A DNA stretch of 39,961 nt. It comes from Pandoraea anhela (lineage in GTDB: Bacteria; Pseudomonadota; Gammaproteobacteria; Burkholderiales; Burkholderiaceae). The stretch spans positions 1 to 39,961 of the forward strand of contig NZ_CABPSB010000034.1 in the NCBI RefSeq assembly GCF_902459655.1, written 5' to 3'. Of the stretch, positions 15,438 to 23,424 are shown piece after piece (the first letter of the stretch is position 1; each line of letters opens with the position of its first letter). The notes beneath the pieces are model-generated. The model was not told the origin of the DNA. It searched no databases and saw only the letters and a list, made by a program, of their open reading frames with translations. Made by a program: the position numbers and the translations under genes.

Positions 15438-15489
15438 ATGCAGCCAGCTCATGCGGCCAACTCATGCGGCCAGCTAATGCAGCCAGCTA
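15438..15489. repeat. 13-bp tandem repeat, four copies
   Basis: Four head-to-tail copies of a 13-bp unit of the form ATGCRGCCARCTM (15438-15450, 15451-15463, 15464-15476, 15477-15489) differ only at three positions. They lie 28 bp before the start codon of the next small gene, inside its presumed 5' region. Confidence 0.9.
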
Positions 15490-15516
15490 CCGAAGCCAAG
15501 TATTACGGACAGCACC

Positions 15517-15723
15517 ATGACTCAGACTAAATTTGAACTTCAAAAGCGTCGCGGCCTGAAGATCGGCGCCGGCGTGCGTCGCGGCCCGCCGACGGGCAAG
15601 CAGGTCGGCGCGCAAGGCAAGCGCAGCGCAGGCGGCAGCAAGTTGCTGGGTGCACTGCTCGGTGCGCCGACTCAGGACGAGGACACTGCCGACGCCTCCG
15701 ATCAGGACAAGTCCAAGGCCTGA
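15517..15723 (+). CDS. Small basic hypothetical protein, 68 residues
   Basis: The N-terminal 40 residues are strongly basic and Gly-rich (QKRRGLKIGAGVRRGPPTGK), then a short hydrophobic turn (LLGALLGAP) and an acidic tail ending DQDKSKA. The charge pattern suggests nucleic-acid or ribosome contact, but I recognise no family. It begins with ATG at 15517 without a strong ribosome-binding site, 28 bp after the 13-bp tandem repeats. Confidence 0.55.
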   Translation: MTQTKFELQKRRGLKIGAGVRRGPPTGKQVGAQGKRSAGGSKLLGALLGAPTQDEDTADASDQDKSKA

Positions 15724-15893
15724 CCGAAGGTCTGACCCAAAGCGCCTGCGGCAACGCCAAAACGCTTCGCGCGGAAGTGCCGAGGGCGGGATGGCAGGGC
15801 AGAAGCCCCCCGTAGGCCCGGCCCGGATCGTTCATCCGTGGGGGGATGCCGCCCTAACAGCACCCTCACGCCACCCTGACTCCACCCTGACGC

Positions 15894-16976
15894 TTAGGGC
15901 ACGATCGCCAGGAACAGGAACGCGGCGAACAGCACGAGGTGAACGGCGCCTTGCAGCACGGTCGTGCGACCGGTGCCCAGCGTGATCACGCCCACGAGCA
16001 GCGTGACGGCCAACAACACCGTCTCTTTCGGTCCGAGACCGAGCTCGATATGCTGGCCGAGCAGCAACGAGACGGCGGCAACGGTGGGGATCGTCAGGCC
16101 GATACTGGCGAGCGCCGAGCCGAGCGCCAGATTCAGACTCGTCTGAAGCTTGTTGGCCCGTGCCGCACGCAGCGCGGCCAGCCCTTCCGGCAACAGCACC
16201 AACGCGGCGATCACGATACCGACAACCGCCTTCGGGGCGCCCGCGACCGCCACCGCCTGTTCGACGGCCGGCGAGAGCTTCTTCGCCAATCCGACCACGG
16301 CCAGCAGCGCCACCACCAGCAGCCCCAGACTCAGCACTGCCGTACGACGTGACGGCGGCGGCACGTGCACCTCTTCACTGGGCGCTTTCGCGAGGAAGTA
16401 GTCGCGATGGCTCACCGTCTGCACGAACACGAAAACCATATAAAGCACGAGCGAAATCATGCCCTCGAATGCGAGTTGCGAGGCCGTGAGGCCCGGTCCG
16501 AGCACCGAACTCGTGTAGTTCGGCAGCACGAGCGTGAGCACCGACAGTGCGCAAAGCACGGCCAGCGCGGCACTCGCGCCTTCGACGTGAAAGCCTTGCG
16601 TATGGTGACGAACCCCGCCGAACAGCAGACACAGCCCGACAATGCCCGTCGAGACGATCATGATCGCAGCGAATACGGTATCGCGCGCGAGTCCCGCCTT
16701 GTCCGGTCCGCCGGAAAGCATCACCGAGACGATCAGCGCCACCTCGATGATCGTCACGGCGACGGCGAGCACCAGCGTACCGAACGGCTCACCGACTTTG
16801 TGAGCGACCGTTTCGGCGTGATGCACGGCGGAAAACACGGCGCCGGCGAGTGCGACGGCGCAGAGCGTGAGCGATGCGCCGCTGGGCAGGAACCCGGCGA
16901 CACCGAGTGCGATAAGGGCCACGATTGGCATGTACATCGTCCAGTGGCCCAGCTTGGCGGTCTTTGAGGAGGACAT
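15894..16976 (-). CDS. chaA: Cation/proton antiporter ChaA (CaCA family)
   Basis: This is a 360-residue inner-membrane protein with about 11 hydrophobic segments (E. coli ChaA has 366 residues). The two inverted alpha-repeats of the Ca2+/cation antiporter superfamily are visible: GEPFGTLVLAVAVTIIEVAL near residues 62-82 and LLPEGLAALRAARANK followed by NLALGSALASIGLTIP near 258-296. A central hydrophilic loop lies at about residues 190-210. ChaA exports sodium, potassium or calcium in exchange for protons at alkaline pH. The ATG at 16974-16976 has GGAG nine bases upstream. It is a single gene, divergent from the FadR-type regulator across a 375-bp interval. A tandem CCACCCTGAC doubling abuts its 3' end. 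Confidence 0.93.
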   Translation of the reverse strand: MSSSKTAKLGHWTMYMPIVALIALGVAGFLPSGASLTLCAVALAGAVFSAVHHAETVAHKVGEPFGTLVLAVAVTIIEVALIVSVMLSGGPDKAGLARDTVFAAIMIVSTGIVGLCLLFGGVRHHTQGFHVEGASAALAVLCALSVLTLVLPNYTSSVLGPGLTASQLAFEGMISLVLYMVFVFVQTVSHRDYFLAKAPSEEVHVPPPSRRTAVLSLGLLVVALLAVVGLAKKLSPAVEQAVAVAGAPKAVVGIVIAALVLLPEGLAALRAARANKLQTSLNLALGSALASIGLTIPTVAAVSLLLGQHIELGLGPKETVLLAVTLLVGVITLGTGRTTVLQGAVHLVLFAAFLFLAIVP

Positions 16977-17290
16977 CGTCGGAGACTCCAGATTTCGGGG
17001 AATGGGTACGGCCGGGGTGCGACAGATCAGGCGACGGCGGGAACATTACCCCGATGAGAACCTCGGGGCGACGGGTCATGGTCGCAGAAAAGTGACACCC
17101 CGACAACAGAAAGGCGTTGACTTGCCGCGAGACGTATTTCGCGCCGCCAGTCTATCGAAAAGCGCATGGACAAACGATCTTGCGCGATCACACGTTTGAC
17201 TCCGAGTCCGATTCCATCGAGAAATTCCATGGATTGAACGGCGAATTGTGAAAGCGCGCTCATCGGTTATGTGAAATACGCCTTTCGGCG
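16977..17290. other. Intergenic region, chaA / regulator gene
   Basis: This is a non-coding interval between divergent genes, lower in GC than its surroundings from about 17080 onward. It must hold the chaA promoter on the minus strand, but I could not place one with confidence. Confidence 0.5.
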
Positions 17291-17320
17291 TTGACATCCA
17301 GTGGGTGACAGGCGTACCGT
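17291..17320 (+). promoter_or_regulatory. Candidate promoter of the FadR-type regulator gene
   Basis: A perfect -35 box TTGACA (17291-17296) is followed after 18 bp by a poor -10 box TACCGT (17315-17320). The operator-like palindrome at 17329-17340 lies just downstream of the -10 box, where a repressor would block initiation. Confidence 0.5.
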
Positions 17321-17328
17321 ATCGTTCA

Positions 17329-17340
17329 TTGGTCTTACCA
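17329..17340 (+). promoter_or_regulatory. FadR/PdhR-type operator
   Basis: TTGGT-CTT-ACCA is an almost perfect inverted repeat with the TGGT-N3-ACCA core known for PdhR and LldR and related FadR-subfamily regulators. It lies 11 bp before the regulator's ATG, so autorepression is the simplest reading. Confidence 0.65.
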
Positions 17341-17351
17341 CTGAATGCTCC

Positions 17352-18053
17352 ATGTCTTTCGACCCCATCGTGCAGGTGTCCGTCTCCGAGCAAGTCGCCC
17401 AGCGCTTGCTCACGATGATCCGTACCGGTTTGCTCAAGCCCGGTCAGCAATTGCCGCCCGAGCGAGACCTCGCCACCATGCTCGGCGTAGGCCGCCCGGC
17501 GGTGCGGGAGGCGATCCGGGGACTGGCGTTGCTCGGATTGCTGCGTATTCGGCAGGGGGAGGGCACGTTCGTCGGTTCGCTCGAAATGCGCGAATTGCTC
17601 GAACCGCTGGAAATGGTGATCGAACTGAATGCGGGCACGCTTGGGGCGTTATTCGATGCGCGTCTCGTGATCGAACCCGGCGTTGCGGCGCTGGCGGCCC
17701 TGCACATCAGCGACGAGGACATCGCCCGCCTGCATGCGCTCGTCGACGATGAGCAGGCGCTGCTGGGCAACCCCGAGACGTTCGCGGCGGCGGACATGGT
17801 CTTTCACGAGACGATCATCGACGCCTGCGAGAACCCGTTCCTGCAAAGCATCGCGAACAGTCTTTATCTGCTCGGCAAGAAGAGCCGTGGCGTGACGTCG
17901 CAGGTGGACGGCGTGCTCGAGCGCAGCTTGCAAGATCATCGCCTGATTCTCGACGCCCTTGGGGCGCACGACGCCGAGCGGGCCGCGCAGGCCATGCGAC
18001 GGCACCTGTGTCGTGTACGCGATGCGTATGCGGCGTCGGTGGCGCCCGACTGA
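17352..18053 (+). CDS. GntR-family regulator, FadR subfamily
   Basis: This is a 233-residue transcription factor. An N-terminal winged helix (about 8-75) has the typical LPPERDLATMLGVGRPAVRE recognition segment and the wing RQGEGTFV. The C-terminal all-helical FCD ligand domain (about 100-225) has the family's DARLVIEPG, FHETII and DHRLILDA stretches, which supply metal- or acid-binding residues. FCD regulators usually sense small organic acids, and the next genes are an SDR and an FAH-type hydrolase of sugar-acid breakdown, so the ligand is probably a pathway acid. The ATG at 17352 is used; a GTG at 17301 is in frame but lies inside the promoter. A matching operator sits just upstream. Confidence 0.9.
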   Translation: MSFDPIVQVSVSEQVAQRLLTMIRTGLLKPGQQLPPERDLATMLGVGRPAVREAIRGLALLGLLRIRQGEGTFVGSLEMRELLEPLEMVIELNAGTLGALFDARLVIEPGVAALAALHISDEDIARLHALVDDEQALLGNPETFAAADMVFHETIIDACENPFLQSIANSLYLLGKKSRGVTSQVDGVLERSLQDHRLILDALGAHDAERAAQAMRRHLCRVRDAYAASVAPD

Positions 18054-18125
18054 ATCGTCGCGTCGGCACTCACCGAAGCACGCGACATCCTCCCAACGTA
18101 CCCACAGGCTCACGAGGAGACATCC

Positions 18126-18881
18126 ATGAATGGCCGGCTGGCGGGCAAAACCGCCGTCATGACTGCTGCGGCGCAAGGCATCGGACGCGCCTGCGTCGAA
18201 GCCTACTTGCGCGAAGGCGCGCGCGTGATCGCGACGGATCTGAACGCCGACGCGCTCGCGCAACTGGACGAGCACGCCAATCTGGTGCGACGTCCGCTCG
18301 ATGTAACCGATGGTGCTGCCGTGAATGCGCTCGCAGGCGAACTCGGCGCGATCGACGTGCTGTTCAATTGCGCGGGCTTCGTGCATCACGGCTCGATTCT
18401 CGAGTGCGATGAGGCTGCCTGGGATTTTTCGTTCGATCTGAACGTGAAGAGCATGTATCGCACGACACGGGCCTTTCTGCCGGCCATGCTCGCCGCCGGC
18501 GGTGGGGCGATCATCAACATGTCGTCGGCGGCGTCCAGCGTGAAGGGCGTGGCCAACCGCTGTGTCTATGGCACGAGCAAGGCGGCGGTAATCGGTCTGA
18601 CGAAGTCGGTCGCGGCCGATTTCGTCGCACGCGGCATTCGCTGCAACGCCATCTGCCCCGGCACGGTCGAGTCGCCTTCACTGCGTCAGCGGATCGCAAC
18701 GCAGGCGGATGCGTCCGGCACGAGTCTGACGGCGGTGCGAGACCAGTTCGTCGCGCGTCAGCCGATGGGGCGTGTGGGCACGCCCGAAGAAATTGCGGCA
18801 CTCGCCGTCTATCTGGGTTCGGACGAATCCTCGTTTACCACCGGCGCCATTCATTTGATCGACGGCGGTTGGTCCAATTGA
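18126..18881 (+). CDS. SDR dehydrogenase, 2-keto-3-deoxy-fuconate type
   Basis: This is a 251-residue classical short-chain dehydrogenase. It shows TAAAQGIG in the cofactor loop, an Asp (ATDLN) after beta-2 that favours NAD, NCAG, catalytic Ser around 134, and Tyr148/Lys152 in YGTSK. Its sequence, and its pairing with an FAH-fold hydrolase and a FadR regulator, fit 2-keto-3-deoxy-L-fuconate (or rhamnonate) 4-dehydrogenase, which yields the 2,4-diketo acid. This substrate is inferred from context and resemblance and not proved. The ribosome-binding site GAGGAG lies about seven bases before the ATG. It is followed after 19 bp by the hydrolase gene, so the two form an operon. Confidence 0.85.
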   Translation: MNGRLAGKTAVMTAAAQGIGRACVEAYLREGARVIATDLNADALAQLDEHANLVRRPLDVTDGAAVNALAGELGAIDVLFNCAGFVHHGSILECDEAAWDFSFDLNVKSMYRTTRAFLPAMLAAGGGAIINMSSAASSVKGVANRCVYGTSKAAVIGLTKSVAADFVARGIRCNAICPGTVESPSLRQRIATQADASGTSLTAVRDQFVARQPMGRVGTPEEIAALAVYLGSDESSFTTGAIHLIDGGWSN

Positions 18882-18900
18882 TTTCGCAAGGAGAAATGCT

Positions 18901-19761
18901 TTGAAACTGCTGCGTTACGGCCCGAAGGGCCAGGAAAAACCGGGCCTGCTCGATGCACAGGGCCAGGTGCGTGACCTCTCCAACGTGCTCGCCGACATCA
19001 CCCCGGAAACGCTGAGTCCGCAAGGGCTGGCGGCGCTGCGGGCGCTCGACGTGAACGCGTTGCCCGTTGTGGCGTCGCCGGGGCGCCTCGGTGTGCCGTT
19101 CTCGGGGCTAGGCAAGTTTCTCGCCGTCGGCCTGAACTACAGCGATCACGCCGCCGAAGCGGGACTCGCTGTGCCGGCCGAGCCGGTGCTGTTCACCAAG
19201 TGGGACAACTGCCTGAGCGGCCCGAACGACCCGGTGGTGCTGCCCAAAGATTCCGTCAAAGGCGATTGGGAAGTCGAACTGGGCTTCGTGATCGGCACCA
19301 CGGCGCGTTATGTGCCGCTGGAGCGTGCACTCGACTACGTCGCCGGTTATTGCGTGGTCAACGACGTGTCCGAGCGCGAGTACCAGATCGAGCGGGGCGG
19401 CACGTGGGACAAGGGCAAGGGCTTCGATACGTTCGGCCCGGTCGGCCCGTGGCTGGTGACTGCGGACGAGATTCGCGATCCGCAGCAACTCGGTCTGTGG
19501 CTCGATGTGAATGGCGTGCGACGTCAGACGGGCAATACGTCGAAGATGATTTTCAGCATCGCTTATCTGGTGCATTACCTGAGCCAGTTCACCACGCTCA
19601 AGCCGGGCGATCTGGTAACGACGGGGACGCCGCCGGGCGTGGGCCTCGGCCATAAGCCGCCGGTGTTCCTCAAGCCGGGCGACGTCATGCGACTGGGCAT
19701 CGACGGCCTTGGCGAGCAGACGCAGGAAGTCCACGCCTACGACGCGCGCCTGCTCGACTGA
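18901..19761 (+). CDS. FAH-family hydrolase, 2,4-diketo-3-deoxy sugar acid type
   Basis: This 286-residue fumarylacetoacetate-hydrolase-fold enzyme should hydrolyse the 2,4-diketo-3-deoxy acid made by the preceding SDR to pyruvate and lactate. The fold's metal site is visible in DWEVELGFVIG (about 121-131) with the later NDVSERE segment, and the C-terminal TGTPPGVGLG loop is characteristic. The start is TTG at 18901, with AAGGAG eight bases upstream; no ATG is placed as well. Relatives are often annotated as ureidoglycolate lyase, so the name should be treated as family-level. It lies 19 bp after the SDR and ends before a perfect palindrome. Confidence 0.85.
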   Translation: MKLLRYGPKGQEKPGLLDAQGQVRDLSNVLADITPETLSPQGLAALRALDVNALPVVASPGRLGVPFSGLGKFLAVGLNYSDHAAEAGLAVPAEPVLFTKWDNCLSGPNDPVVLPKDSVKGDWEVELGFVIGTTARYVPLERALDYVAGYCVVNDVSEREYQIERGGTWDKGKGFDTFGPVGPWLVTADEIRDPQQLGLWLDVNGVRRQTGNTSKMIFSIAYLVHYLSQFTTLKPGDLVTTGTPPGVGLGHKPPVFLKPGDVMRLGIDGLGEQTQEVHAYDARLLD

Positions 19762-19804
19762 GCACGCCGGGGGCTTTTTCCCATCCCTCCTGTACGTTGA
19801 CGTT

Positions 19805-19834
19805 TGACGGGCGGCAGCATGCTGCCGCCCGTCA
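19805..19834. repeat. 30-bp perfect palindrome
   Basis: The two 15-bp halves (19805-19819 and 19820-19834) are exact reverse complements with no loop, sitting 43 bp after the FAH hydrolase stop. There is no T run, so it is not a textbook terminator; it could be a transcript-end hairpin, a cruciform or a protein-binding site. Confidence 0.85.
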
Positions 19835-19921
19835 CATGGGCGTGGCTTGAGCGCACAACCGGCACAACCGACGCCATGCCACGCGTTCTCGTCAACGATC
19901 TGACCGGAAACCGGACGCATC

Positions 19922-20683
19922 ATGGAAGACCTCAAAGGTAAATTCGTTCTGATTACGGGCGCGAGCACCGGTATCGGTGCTGCGGCGGCCAGGGCGTTCG
20001 CGGCGCATGGCGCGAACGTGGCAGTGCACTACAACCGTTCGGCGGACAACGCCGAAATCGTTGCCGAGGCGGTGCGCGCGTTGGGCGTGAAGGCCATGAC
20101 GGTGGCTGCCGACGTGCAGGACACCGGTGCGATCGATGCCGCCGTGGCCCATGTGCTCGACGGTTTCGGCCGTATCGACGTGCTGATCAATAACGCCGGC
20201 AGCCTCGTGGCGCGCACGCCGTTTACCGACGTGACCGATGCCTACTTCGACGAGGTGCTCAACGTCAACGCGCGCTCGGTGGTGGCCTTCTCGCGTGCGG
20301 TCGTGCCTGCGATGCGCAAGCAGGGTGGCGGGGCCATCGTCAATGTCACGTCGATTGCGGCGCGTCACGGCGGTGGGCCGGGCGCGCTGATTTACGCGGC
20401 CGCCAAGGGGTTCGTGAGCACGCTCACGCGCGGCATGGCCAAGGAGTTGATGGCGGATCGTATTCGCGTGAACGCCGTGTCGCCGGGCGTGATCATGACG
20501 CCGTTCCACGAGCAATTCAGCACGCAGGCGCAGATCGACGCGTTCCGTCAGAGCATTCCGATGGGGCGACTGGGCGAGCCGGACGAGTGCTCGGGGGCGT
20601 TTCTTTATCTCGCGTCCGAGACGCTGGCCAGCTACGTGACCGGGCAGATCATTGAAGTCAACGGCGGGCAATTGATGGTCTGA
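19922..20683 (+). CDS. SDR-family oxidoreductase (FabG-like)
   Basis: This is a 253-residue classical SDR. It has TGASTGIG (12-19), an Arg after beta-2 (HYNRS, favouring NADPH), NNAG (90-93), Ser144, Tyr158 and Lys162 (YAAAK), and the C-terminal VNGGQLMV. It matches 3-oxoacyl-ACP reductase-like or sugar dehydrogenases, and the substrate cannot be fixed. It is separated from the sugar-acid operon by a palindrome and 160 bp, so it may be a separate unit or a late member of the same pathway. The ATG at 19922 has no strong ribosome-binding site. Confidence 0.85.
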   Translation: MEDLKGKFVLITGASTGIGAAAARAFAAHGANVAVHYNRSADNAEIVAEAVRALGVKAMTVAADVQDTGAIDAAVAHVLDGFGRIDVLINNAGSLVARTPFTDVTDAYFDEVLNVNARSVVAFSRAVVPAMRKQGGGAIVNVTSIAARHGGGPGALIYAAAKGFVSTLTRGMAKELMADRIRVNAVSPGVIMTPFHEQFSTQAQIDAFRQSIPMGRLGEPDECSGAFLYLASETLASYVTGQIIEVNGGQLMV

Positions 20684-20887
20684 CGGTGGCCGTCTTGCGA
20701 TTCTCGTATCTCGTCGCCCCCTAGGCCCGGTAGTCGGACGATTCCGAAACAGATATCGCCTGAGCGCCCAATATCGCCCGGGAAGACGCTTTACGGGTTC
20801 GCGTCTCCCGCAATTGCTGGCACACTTGCCCCATTCATCTGTTTACGTGCGCCACATGGGCGTGCGGGCAAAATTATCGAGGGGCAA

Positions 20888-21550
20888 ATGGAACGCTGTC
20901 CGTGGAGCGAAGGCTTCGAACAATACCGTCAGTATCACGATCAGGAGTGGGGCGTGCCTTTGCGCGACTCGCGCGAGTTGTTCGAATTGCTGATGCTCGA
21001 AGGCGCGCAGGCCGGACTGTCGTGGTCCACGATCCTGAAAAAGCGCGACACCTACCGAAAGGCGTTCGACAACTTCGATCCGGCGCGAATTGCGAAGTAC
21101 GGTCCTGAGGACGAGGCGCGTCTGATGGCCGATCCGGGAATCGTGCGCAACCGTCTGAAGATCAACGGCGTGATCAAGGGCGCGCGCGCCTACCTCGCCA
21201 TGGAGGCGTCGGGCACGCGTTTCAGCGACTTCGTCTGGCAGTTCGTCGGCGGCGAGACGATGCAGAATCGCTGGACGTCGCTGAGCGAGGTGCCTGCCAC
21301 GTCGGCTGCCTCGGACGCCATGAGCAAAGCGCTCAAGAAGGCCGGTTTTACCTTCGTCGGCTCGACGATCTGCTACTCGTTCATGCAGGCGGCGGGCATG
21401 GTGAACGACCATCTGGTGGCATGTCCGCGTCATAAGGCGGTGAAGGCGCTCGCCGCAAACGAGGCGAAAGCCGGCGTGGCGCTCACGCGCAAACGCCGTG
21501 CGGGGGCGTCGTCGGCTACAATTCGGCCTGACGAATCAGGATCTGCCTAA
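20888..21550 (+). CDS. tag: DNA-3-methyladenine glycosylase I
   Basis: This enzyme removes 3-methyladenine from alkylated DNA. It has 220 residues against 187 in E. coli Tag. The zinc clip is intact at exactly the E. coli positions: Cys4, His17, His175 and Cys179. The substrate-binding Glu38 lies in LMLEGAQAGLSW. The extra C-terminal tail (about 190-220) is Ala/Lys/Arg-rich and likely disordered. The start ATG at 20888 follows a GAGGGGC segment about eight bases upstream. Its TAA stop overlaps the ATG of rlmJ (TAATG), indicating translational coupling. Confidence 0.96.
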   Translation: MERCPWSEGFEQYRQYHDQEWGVPLRDSRELFELLMLEGAQAGLSWSTILKKRDTYRKAFDNFDPARIAKYGPEDEARLMADPGIVRNRLKINGVIKGARAYLAMEASGTRFSDFVWQFVGGETMQNRWTSLSEVPATSAASDAMSKALKKAGFTFVGSTICYSFMQAAGMVNDHLVACPRHKAVKALAANEAKAGVALTRKRRAGASSATIRPDESGSA

Positions 21551-22422
21551 TGTTCAGCTACCGCCATGCCTTCCACGCCGGCAACCATGCCGACGTACTC
21601 AAACACTTCATCGCCGTCGAATGTATCGATTACATGCGCCAGAAAGACACGGCGTTCTGGTACATCGATACGCATGCGGGGGCTGGCGGCTATTCGCTCG
21701 AAGGCAAATGGGCCGACAAGACCGGCGAGTATGAAACCGGTATCGGTCGGCTGTGGACGCGGCACGATCTGCCGCCGGCGCTGGCAGACTATGTCGCACT
21801 GGTGCGCGAGTTCAATCCGGACGGCAAACTGAGCTACTACCCCGGCTCGCCTTACTTTGCCCTGCAACTGCTGGGCGACCGCGATCGACTGCGGTTGTTC
21901 GAGGCGCACCCGACCGAGCAGGACGTGTTGCGCGAGAACTTCGAGGCGCAGGGGCGGGCGGTGGCGCGCCGCACGATGATTTTCGGCGCCGACGGTTTTG
22001 CCGGCCTCAAGACGATTCTGCCGCCCGCGCCGCGCCGTGCCTTCACGCTTATCGATCCCTCCTACGAGGACAAGCGCGACTACACGCGAACGACGCAGAC
22101 GGTGCAAGAAGGTCTCGATCGCTTCCCGACGGGGATGTATGCCGTGTGGTATCCGCTGGTGCAGCGTCGTGAGGCGGCGCAGTTGCCCGAGCGCATGAAG
22201 CGGCTCACGATCGACGAAAAGCCGATCAAGAACTGGTTGCATGTGGCGCTCACGGTTTGCAACCCGGTGCCGGGCGGTATGGGCTTGCATGGCAGCGGCA
22301 TGTTCATTGTGAACCCGCCTTACATGCTGCAAGACACGCTGAAGACGACGATGCCGTATCTCGTCAATGCGCTCGGTCAGGACAAGGGCGCGAAGTTCCT
22401 GCTCGAAGGGAAGCAGAGCTGA
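21550..22422 (+). CDS. rlmJ: 23S rRNA (adenine-2030-N6)-methyltransferase
   Basis: This enzyme methylates A2030 of 23S rRNA with S-adenosylmethionine. It has 290 residues (E. coli 280). The N-terminal MFSYRHAFHAGNHADVLKH is nearly the family signature, DTHAGAGGY is the SAM-binding loop (about 40-48), and motif IV reads DPSY (169-172) where E. coli has DPPY, followed by EDKRDY. The conserved GSGMFIVNPP motif is near the C-terminus. The start overlaps the tag stop by one base, with AGGA nine bases upstream inside tag. Confidence 0.95.
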   Translation: MFSYRHAFHAGNHADVLKHFIAVECIDYMRQKDTAFWYIDTHAGAGGYSLEGKWADKTGEYETGIGRLWTRHDLPPALADYVALVREFNPDGKLSYYPGSPYFALQLLGDRDRLRLFEAHPTEQDVLRENFEAQGRAVARRTMIFGADGFAGLKTILPPAPRRAFTLIDPSYEDKRDYTRTTQTVQEGLDRFPTGMYAVWYPLVQRREAAQLPERMKRLTIDEKPIKNWLHVALTVCNPVPGGMGLHGSGMFIVNPPYMLQDTLKTTMPYLVNALGQDKGAKFLLEGKQS

Positions 22423-22490
22423 GCCAGCGCGGCACCACGAGACCTGGATGTGCGCAGGCGTCGTGGGGCAGGGCGGTCATCGTGCTCATG

Positions 22491-22526
22491 GTGATTCCGG
22501 TGATTCCGGTGATTCCAATGATTCCG
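22491..22526. repeat. 9-bp tandem repeat, four copies
   Basis: GTGATTCCG occurs four times in tandem (two exact copies, then two with one change each) in the 221-bp space between the convergent genes rlmJ and rsuA. No T-rich terminator hairpin was found there. Confidence 0.85.
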
Positions 22527-22643
22527 GGGGGCGCGTGCGCCGCGCGGGATTGCCGCATGATCGCCGGACAATCGTCGGTCGTCCGATTTGCGGGCGGCGG
22601 CGCACCGAAGGCGATGCTTCGCAACGCCTTGCGGGCGTTTGGA

Positions 22644-23384
22644 TCACTTGCCGGTTTGCGGGATTTCGTACGGCAGTGACAGCAGTTCGTCAGGCGACAG
22701 ATAGCGCCATTCACCGAGTTCCAGATTCCCCATCGGCAATCCGCCAATGGCGGTTCGCACCAGACCTTCCACTCGATTGCCGGCAGCGGCGACCATGCGC
22801 TTGACCTGATGGTATTTGCCCTGCGTGATCGTCAGCGCGATTTCGTGAGGTGACGGGCTCATGACGTCCGTTGCTGCGAGCGGTTCGGTTTCATCGCGCA
22901 GAAGTACACCTTGGCGTAACGCTTCCAACATGGCTTCTGTCACCGGATGTTTCGTCGTTGCGATATAGCGTTTCGGCACGTGGCGACGGGGCGACATCAT
23001 CGCGTGCAGGAATGGACCGTCGTCGGAGAGCAGCAGCATACCGGTCGTGTCCTGGTCGAGGCGGCCGGCCGGTTGTACGCCGCGCACGGCCAGCGGCAGC
23101 GGCAACAACGAATGCACGCCCTCATGATGCGTCGGGCTCGTGGAGCACTCGAAGCCTTCCGGTTTGTTGAGGAGAATGTAGACGTGCTCACGGTAATCCC
23201 ACGTCTCACCGTCGAGCGTGAATTGAAGACCCGTCGGGTCGATCGATTCGCGAGGATTATCGTGCACGACGCCGTCGATGGCGAAAGCGCCGGATTGAAT
23301 GAGCTTGCGGCACATCTTGCGACTGCCAAAGCCCTGCGATTGCAGTAAACGTTCGAGCTCGATGATGCGTTCTCCGTCAGGCAT
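22644..23384 (-). CDS. rsuA: 16S rRNA pseudouridine synthase (RsuA family)
   Basis: This protein isomerises a uridine in rRNA, probably U516 of 16S rRNA. It has 246 residues. An S4-like RNA-binding domain (about 8-55, LERLLQSQGFGSRKMCRKLI) is followed by the RsuA/RluB/E/F catalytic domain with AGRLDQDTTGMLLL (Asp110 catalytic), SPRRHVPKRYIA and the GKYHQVKRM segment. These match E. coli RsuA better than RluB. The ATG at 23382-23384 was chosen because a TACAAT -10 box lies just upstream; an earlier ATG at 23444 adds a highly basic leader and overlaps the permease gene. Confidence 0.92.
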   Translation of the reverse strand: MPDGERIIELERLLQSQGFGSRKMCRKLIQSGAFAIDGVVHDNPRESIDPTGLQFTLDGETWDYREHVYILLNKPEGFECSTSPTHHEGVHSLLPLPLAVRGVQPAGRLDQDTTGMLLLSDDGPFLHAMMSPRRHVPKRYIATTKHPVTEAMLEALRQGVLLRDETEPLAATDVMSPSPHEIALTITQGKYHQVKRMVAAAGNRVEGLVRTAIGGLPMGNLELGEWRYLSPDELLSLPYEIPQTGK

Positions 23385-23400
23385 CGGGGGGTAGGCCGCT

Positions 23401-23406
23401 ATTGTA
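23401..23406 (-). promoter_or_regulatory. Possible -10 box of rsuA
   Basis: TACAAT on the minus strand, 17 bp before the chosen start codon; no convincing -35 box accompanies it. Confidence 0.35.
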
Positions 23407-23424
23407 GCGGCCCGCCGGCGCGAC

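Noticed and set aside
15438-15489. Possible CRISPR-like array
   Set aside because: The units are only 13 bp and directly abutting, with no unique spacers and no cas genes nearby.
22257-22679. Plus-strand frame crossing the end of rlmJ and the 9-bp repeat
   Set aside because: It overlaps rlmJ out of frame, and the only regular part of its product is the translated tandem repeat.
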